The notes beneath the pieces are model-generated. The model was not told where the DNA came from. It saw only the letters and a program-made list of their open reading frames with translations, and did no database searches. From positions 45,898,576 to 45,962,575 of the forward strand of contig CM037870.1 in assembly GCA_021292105.1 (NCBI GenBank): DNA of 64,000 nt, given 5' to 3'. Below are positions 25,501-34,500 of this stretch, in pieces. A program made the translations under genes and the position numbers. This DNA is from Anadara kagoshimensis (taxonomy: Eukaryota; Mollusca; Bivalvia; Arcoida; Arcidae). Each line of letters opens with the position of its first letter. The first letter of the stretch is position 1.

Positions 25501-28500
25501 TAGTGATTGAGAAATTGCAAGAAAAAGATAATCCTTTGTCAAAATAAGTTGAGTAACAAAGTACTGAGCTGAGCTGCCTATTCGGCACTCATTCGCCAGC
25601 TTAGTGTTAAACTGTTGACAGGTCTGTACTGTGTTAGTAGTCTGTAGGAAAATTTCCAAAATTTTTGAAAATATTTTCCCCTTTAAATTTTTTTTCACAA
25701 ATTTGCTAGAATAAGTAAGTTTTTGAAAGAATTTCTCAAAAATTAGTAGATATTGGTGATTCTGGCTAGCATGAATGGAAACATAGAACATGTGTAATGT
25801 ATTATAGCACTGTTCTGTGGTAACTCGTGGTTTACTCTATAAATGGGAGGTCAGGGTTTTGAATCCAGACCAGGTATGACCAAGACATAACAATATATTC
25901 TTATAGTTTTCCCCAAATGTACAGCATTTTTAACATCACAAGTCCTTTGACTGTAAAACCAAGGTAACCTTCACTACTCAATGTCATAATTAAACATAGT
26001 GCATCTTATTGTGAATTTTATGAAAATAAGCTATGTACATAGTGCTTTTCAGTTGTAACAACTCTCAGATAAGTATCAAGGAATTCCGGTATTTATGTGT
26101 ATTGAATTTCCTATGAAAATATTGTGTAATTGACTGTTACAAACAATGACTATGACAGTAGTTTCTATTTTCTTTAGCAGGTACTACAGAAGTACTACTA
26201 ATGGTAGTCAGTGGTACAAGTATCTGTATTCAACTGTAGTGTTATTTCTATGTCTGCTTGTGTGTGTAGTCGGTGGTGCTGTCTTTGCAAAAACATCTGC
26301 ATTTATTTTCACAGTGAGTACTGTATAATAAATCATGAGTACATTTTAATTTTTTTTGTTTAAATGGGGTGGTTACCTGGTACTGGGAGTTGCTCCATAG
26401 CCAAGTGGTCTAAAGCACCAGCTCACTGCTTACTTTCAGAACCGGTCTGTTTGTGACAGTGGATTATGACTTTTTCATAGAAAATGAAATAAATCTGAAT
26501 AAAAATTGATATTATTCACTTACTTATGCCTAGTGTAACTGAAAATCTGTATGCACATCCACAATTGTCATAATGTATTTCTGTAGAAAGGAAAATGTTG
26601 GCGCTATGGGGATTTTACATGGCAAAAATGACAATGTTTACATAGGAAGTGATGTCCTTGGTGATGCTTTACCTCATATGCACAGCAGGGTCCACCTTTT
26701 GCTTGGTTTTTCAACATGTATATCCCCATAGCGCCAACGTTTAGTCTGTACAGAAATATTCTAGGCTAATGCACATACAGATTTACTGTTACTAGGTAAA
26801 GTACGGTAAGTGAAAATTACCAGTTTTTATTCAGAGTTTTTTTTCTACAGAAATAAAGCGTTATTTACTGTCACAAACAGACAGGCTCTGACTGTAGATT
26901 AGATCCCATTTGGGTAGAACCTAATGTGAGAAAGAATGTCAGTTTATTAGCCATAGGTTTTCTCCAGGGATTCAGGTTTCCTCCACAATCCAAAAAATGG
27001 CCGTCTGCTGTCTATGAATATTCAAAGTTTTATATTTATCTTGTAAATCAAATAATTGCCATAGACTAAAACTAAAGGATAAAAGCCAGTTTTCCTAATC
27101 TTGTGCTTTTAATTAATTTTTATCTATATTTTGTTGATTAACTACATGTGATAGGATGATAATAACACTGTAATGAGTCATTTCTAAATTTCTGTCTGAT
27201 AGATATAAATACCGGTACATGAACATGTATATTATAAACAATTGTATAAAATACATACTGGTACATGTTTTTAATTTTGTATTGTTATATCTAGTTATAT
27301 AATATAATATTGTGAATATCAATTGTTTCACATGCAGGAAATTAAATGAAAAGGAAATAGAAATTTGGAATTTTTCGGTTTTAGACATTTATGTTTTCTA
27401 TCAAGTGTTTTATGAGGAATTAAATCAAGAGTTAACTAGGCCATACATTTACATTACATATCTTATCTTCTATTTACTTTTCTTAACAACTACTGAAATC
27501 AATTTATTGTGCCTGCTGATTGAGTTAGTTTTAACATTGACACGTTGATTAGTTTAATATAGCCATGACAAATTATTAAGTAAGTTCACTTGTGTAGACT
27601 GTTTAGCACCATGAATTTGAGACTGAATTTCATTGCGTAAATCCGAGACCATGATTGATGTTTTAACATCAACGGTCGGCTAGAAAGTGAAGAAAACCTC
27701 GTGGTAAACACCCATACATCATGTGTTACCGAAACACGGACAACCATTGGTCCAATAAAACAGTCGCCCCTAATGGTCTCTTCTAAACCAATGTATAATC
27801 TTGTTTTTATAAAAAAGCTGTTGGTTAAGTAAAGAAGGAAAAGACTGGTCACAGTGGTTGAGGTGGTATTATCTAGTGTTCATTCTAAAAAGGCCATGGG
27901 GCCCTTGATCCCTTATTTTGCCAAATGAGCCCATTGTTATTGTCTTAGTGGGCCATATTTAGCATTACATGAATGCAAAAATATTGATGTTATGGTGTAT
28001 AAAAGTGGCTGTAGACGTAATGGAATGTGTGCACCAAGGGTGACAAGCCAATTTGGTTCCTAACCTTTGTGAAATAAATGTGTAATGGTTTTTTAAAGCC
28101 TGGTTCAAAAGCAAATATTTCTTGACAGCTCTTACTTCCCTGCAAATGTTAGATTTCAGATTTTTTCCACAGCCTTTCAAAGAAAAGAGTGATATTAAAT
28201 TTGAATTTCTGTCCCTCCTTACTCCTTCACTTTCCTTGTTCAGGGTAATTCTCCAAAACTACGGTATGGAGCACTTTTTTATGAAATTGGTACAAAGCAA
28301 ATCGACATATCACACAAATTGGTTTGCTAATCTCCCTGGGAGTTATAGCCCTTTGGACATAAGTGCAAAATCACAAAAATACCTACTGGCAGGGGATCAT
28401 AATTCACTAAATTTGCTTGTTATGAAAAAGATAATAATAATTTTTGTTTTTATTTATATTTGCAGATCGTCATCATCTGTACATTGTCAGTGTTCATCAG

Positions 28501-31500
28501 TATATTTGTTAAACATGAGTCTTTTCCAGTTCCGATACCTATAAGTAACCATATAGTACACCATGATAATAATACTAATCTTACTACTACGGGTACCTAC
28601 ACAGGACTGTCCTCTAAAACATTTAGTGATAACTTATTCCGTAAGTAGATATTCATTTTTTATATGCATGTGTAACAGGAAAGAGAAAAAATGCAGGGCC
28701 GGACCTTGGATCAAACTCGGGAACTTCCCCACTATAGGCGAGTGCTCTACCACTGAGCTACCCAGACCAATACATTCCTCCCTTCCTTTTTTTCGATTCA
28801 ACTCCCTTGAATCGAAACCACCAGGTTCCTCCCTTGGACCAACCTATTGGTCGGCCATTTCCCAGGGTCGGACGAGCCCCCAAATGTAACAGGAAAGAGA
28901 AAAAATGCAGGGCCGGACCGGGGATCGAACGCAGGACCTCCCACACTATAGGCGAGTGCTCTACCACTGAGCTACCCAGACCACTACACATGACTATTTC
29001 TTTAAAGCTGAATGCTAAGTAAATACATGTTTACAACCAATAAATGTGTGAGGCAAGGAATTTAATTCCTTTTAAATATTGCAAACATGGTTTATTGATT
29101 GATTGAATGGGGTTTTATGTCCCAGTCAAATTTATCTCACATATATCGAGATGTCACCAGCTATAAGTGAAGGGCAGAAATGATGACCTTTGAAGGGCAA
29201 TGTGCAGAGTGAGATCGTTAACATGCCATGCCTACTGTGACACTGAGGTACGGTTTTTAAAGTCTCTTCCCAAGGACCTTGTGACTTTTTCATTTACTAA
29301 ATGCAGAGTGCTTGGCCTACCTATTTTCAAGTCTTGGTCTTTCAGACCCTGGGCATGATTCCAACACACTTGGTCTTTCAGACCCGGGGCATGATTCAAA
29401 CTCACGATCTCCAACATATCAAGCAAGCAGTCTACCAATTGAGCTACCGAAAATCACAAAAATTCCCTCCTTGTGAAATACAAAATGTTCAATCTCATAA
29501 AAAATTTCTTCTCTTGAAAATAACTAGTTAAAAGTTAAAGTCTGTCCCGAGCCATTAGGCCCATCAGGCCGGAGCTTATCCCGGTTTCTGTGGCGTTAAG
29601 CGACTGAGAGTACAAGACTCTCCCCTGAATAGGACACCGGTCCATCGCAGGGTTAACCCCCAGCATTTTGCTGGTACTCATTTATTTTTCAGCTGAGTGA
29701 ACTGGAACAACGTGAAATTAAGTGTCCTGCTCAAGGACACTAAGTGTCCTGCTCAAGGACACAACACACCGCCCGGTCCAGGGATCGAACCCACGACCTT
29801 CGAATCATGAGTCCAACACCTTAACCACTAGGCCACGCGCTTCCACTGAAAATAACTACATTTACTGTAATTTTGTATTCTTTTGTATTTTCCCCATTTC
29901 AAGAACATAGCAAAAGACAACAACATTATGTTATTTAAAAATATAGATTTTACAAAATATATATTTGTGAACTTGTGAAGTAAACATTATAATTTTAACA
30001 TATTTTACAGCATCTTATCAGAAGGATTACAGTAGCCACGAGAAGATGAATTTTGCATCGGTATTTGCTATAGTGTTCAGCAGTGTTACTGGGATACTTA
30101 ATGGTGCTAATATGTCAGGTATGAATAAGAAGGGCAGGACGGGATTGGATTAATTGTGTTTTACAACCCAGTCAAGAATTTTTCATTTATATTTAGGCGG
30201 TCAGTTCATGGATGGTGGAGGAAACCACAGTTTCGGTAAAAAACTGCCGACCAGGCAAATACACCACTTTGTGAGCTTAGACCTCATCAGCCTCATGTAT
30301 ATATTTTATATGTTTTTTGTGCAAAAATCCTGATCGTGCGAAATTGATGCATTTTTCGCATGTATTTCGTGAAATTTTTTCACACGATTTTTATATGTGT
30401 GCTCCTTTCAGCTTTTAAAAGCACGAAAATTTGACACGAAATTTGTGAATATTTTTCATGTTTTTTATGCGTAGCACTTTTACCTGTGATAAAAGCCTGT
30501 ATGGGATTACATACTTTTATGCATTTTTTCAAAATTATTCAGTTTATCTTAGAATTTACATTACTTACAATTGAAATAAACTTTCTGACATTGCTGAATC
30601 TTTTAATTAAATACTCCATCTATTACTGAGCGGTAGTGTGTCTGCTGGGACATGTAGATTTAGAATTGACAGCTTCAAGAATCCTCTGGTTACAATGTGT
30701 GTCATTGCTTTTACATGTTGTTTTAACTATATTTTAGGAGAACTTAAAGCTCCAGGAAAAGCCATCCCTGTAGGGACAATGTGTGTCATTGCATTTACTT
30801 TCTGTTATATTTTTATTTTAGGAGAACTTAAAGCTCCTGGAAAAGCTATCGCAATAGGGACAATGTGTGCCATTGCAGTTACTTTCTGTTATATTTTTAT
30901 TTTAGGAGAACTCAAAGCTCCTAGAAAAGCTATCCCAATAGGGACAATGTGTGCCATTGCATTTACTTTCTATTATATTTTTATTTTAGGAGAACTCAAA
31001 GCTCCAGGAAAAGCCATCCCTATAGGGACAATGTGTGCCATTGCATTTACTTTTTGTTTCTACTTTATAGAAACACTGTTAATTGGAGCCTCATGTGAAA
31101 GGTAAAGCTTGTTTATTTTCTCTACATGGAATAAATTGGTATGCTTTTTTACAGTCAAGGGACATAATTATTGATCATGTTAGTTCTTAATGGGACATCA
31201 TCAAAAATTAAACTTCATGTTTAAAAATCTACAAAATCTTACAAAAAATATTGAAGATATTGCCATGCATGATTACCTGAATATTTTGTCAGGTAAAAAA
31301 AATCATATGTCTAAATGAGTATACTGGTTATCAATGTGTCATGTCAACCCTGATACATGTATCATTTGTTTTTATTAGACTGAACTAAACTTACCAGTAC
31401 TCAACATCTACATATGTACCATAGGCTTCAACTAAATTTGTGGTAAAGCTTTGATAATCAAGACACCTGTAGATCTAGAGCTTTGATAATTGGGTCAGCT

Positions 31501-34500
31501 GTAGAGCTTCGGCATTCAGGACACGTGTAGATTTTTGACAATTGGGTCACCTGTAGAGCTTTGACATTCAGGACATATGTAGAGCTTTGACAATTGGGTC
31601 ACCTGTAGAGCATTGGCATTCAGGATACCTCTAGAGCTTTGGTATTCAGGACACATGGAGAGCTCTGACAATTTGGACACCTGTTCCATATGATAAAACC
31701 AAATGGTTTGACCTGATCACCTTCATTTATTTTACATGAATGGATGTTGGGGACACAAAGTTTTTCCAACACATCTTTGTTGTAAAGTTTTTGTTTATTT
31801 TATATTTTTAGATTTTTATTGGTAAACAATTACAACTTCCTACAGAGTATAAACCTTTGGGGACCATTTGTATTAATTGGTATATTCTCTGCCACACTGT
31901 CAGCAGCTCTAGGAAACTTGATTGGAGCATCAAGAATTCTGGAAGCTTTAGCTAATGATGAACTTTTCTGTAAGTACAGGATACAAGGTTTGAATTGTTT
32001 TTATCTAAAAAAAAACTTGCTGCCTAAAATGAGTCATTTTGAATATTATGGAGAGAATTTTGTGTTCCAAATACTGTAAATATATTTAATTTCGCGGTGT
32101 ACTAATTTTTGCTCATTTCACAGTCGTTTGCTTTGTGTGGAAATTATATTATACTTATTGTGTTAGTGTGTTTTTCAAAAAATGTACTTGACCATGAAAA
32201 TAAATATATGCGAAGTTAAAGACGTTTACAGTATTAAAACATCTACTTTGGCAGTATGCATGATTTATGCTACATTATCTTGTCATTTTCTAAGAATATA
32301 ATTGACCATATTTAATTCTGAATGATATTTACAATTTATCTAATTAAGTAGACTGAGAAATTTAGAAGTTAAAGACGTTATCAGTATTAAAACATCTACT
32401 TTGGCAGTATGCATGATTTATCCTACATTATCGTGTCATTTCTGAGAGTATAATTGGCCATATTTAATTCTGAATGATATTTACAATTTATCTAATTAAG
32501 TAGATTGTGAAATTTAGATGTAGATTATTGATTAGTATGTGCAGCAATACTGAACTACAAATAAACAATTAACTTAATTATAAGAACAGGTGCTTTAAAT
32601 CATAGAGAAAACAGCATTTTCTCAGAACGTCACTAAATTAAATAATTTTTATGTTTGCTTGACACATTTGATACACAATTAATACTTGGGATCAGTAAAA
32701 ATGTTCTTATTACTAATAAGCCAGTGACTGACAAATTTTGGATACAGTGCAATATATTACTCGTCAAACCTATCTGTAATTACACACTCTCACCGACATT
32801 CAGTATGATATCCATTCCTTTATGGCTAGTTAATAACTTGGAAGTAATTTCTATTAAATTATATCCTTCAAAATGAAAGAATACTATGTATAATTACGGA
32901 AGATTATTGGTTTTCTTTAGACAAACTTGTTGCCAATTAGATCATAAAAAAATGTAATTATACATAAACATTCTGTGCAAATAATTATTTTTGTTGTAAT
33001 ATTAGGGTTCTTTCTGAAGCCAGCCACAGTTACTACTAAGGGAGGTAATCCATATGTTGCTGTTTTAATATCATGGATACTTGTTCAGGTAAAACATTAT
33101 TATTTACTGTAAATGGGAAATTTTCGCTTATTTTGTGCTAAAGAAATTACCTAAAGATGTCTACCATTCAGGTAAATACAGCATAATTCAATTCTCCTTT
33201 GTTTCAAGGTTTTTGATTGGTCATATTTTTCTGTTACGTTTACATGAATGGATTGGCTCTCATTGACGTCATCTTATTATGGGTGACGCACAGAGGCTTT
33301 TGAATTCCTATGTCAAAGCGATGTTATTTTTTGCTTGCTACAGCAATATTATTATTTAAACTTGATCTGTTGTTGAAAAAATTCTATAAATTGAATTATA
33401 AGAAATGAAGTTAATTTTTTTTTTGTTATGGAAGTATGAAAGAATTGGACATTGCACATAATTCGCTATGTGAAATATTCAGTGTGCAAAATGTCCAATT
33501 CTTTTGGCATTATAAAGAGGTTTGTAGGCTTATGAAAAATGTAGAAGAAATGGATTTTGGGACTTCAAAATATTTTGGTGATAAGCAAGGTGTCAAAGTT
33601 ATCAAGTGGTATTATATCTAGGTTTTAATGTATGTCTCTATTATAAAAATTATTTTGGTTTATAACTGTTTGATTTATAAAAACCTTTATTTTAATCTTA
33701 TTTAATTTTGTCTATTTCTTTTTGACAGCTTGTTTTGTTGGTTGGTTCATTGAACGCTATAGCACCTGCTGCGTCTGTGTTCTTTTTGTTATCCTATGCA
33801 TCAGTTAATTTGGCTTGTTTAGCTCTGGAGTTAGCATCGGCTCCAAATTTCAGGTAATATCATTTACATTTGTATATCTTAGAAATTAAACAATTCTTGC
33901 ATGTGTTTCAGTCAGAATGTATGTTTTATCGGATTTTGTTCATCTCATTGCATACCATTCTCCGCAAATGTCCCAACACGTAAATGGCTTTGTGACACCT
34001 GTCTATATATTACTGGCTTCAGCAGGTGTCATATAAATAATATATTACCTGATAATCACACAGGTGAACTACTATCACAAATAATCACCAAGTGCCAATT
34101 TTAAAAGAAAGTCGCATATTTCAATTTTTCCTGAAATTTATGTTTCCCTTCTTCAAGATTGTAATAAGTAAAACCCAAAAAATTAAGATAATCTGATACG
34201 GATTATTGCACCAAATCTGAAAAATTTGCACCAATCTGTAAAATTTGCACCACTCAACAAAATCCTGATTTACATTGATGGATGAATTTATAGACAACAT
34301 TGATATCCATATAAAATTGTACACATTGTAATGAATCACCAGTCATTTATAGTAATGGAAGATATTAAAATGAAGAGAAATGGAGAACTAAAATATTTGT
34401 TTATCATAATTTGTCACCTTTCAAAGAAATTTCTTGCATAGTGATTAGTTAACTTGCCTGGGTACATCAAACTATGTTTGGAAATCTGCCGGGGTACATA

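Noticed and set aside
25861-25890. Possible microexon ending ccag/GTATGA to mend the exon 3/4 phase
   Set aside because: In the needed phase it reads an immediate stop, and it lies in a decayed tRNA-like repeat.
30638-30737. An ATG-less start of a separate gene at 30638
   Set aside because: The frame merely runs from the intron into the repeated exon 7; homology begins at GELKAP, after the acceptors.
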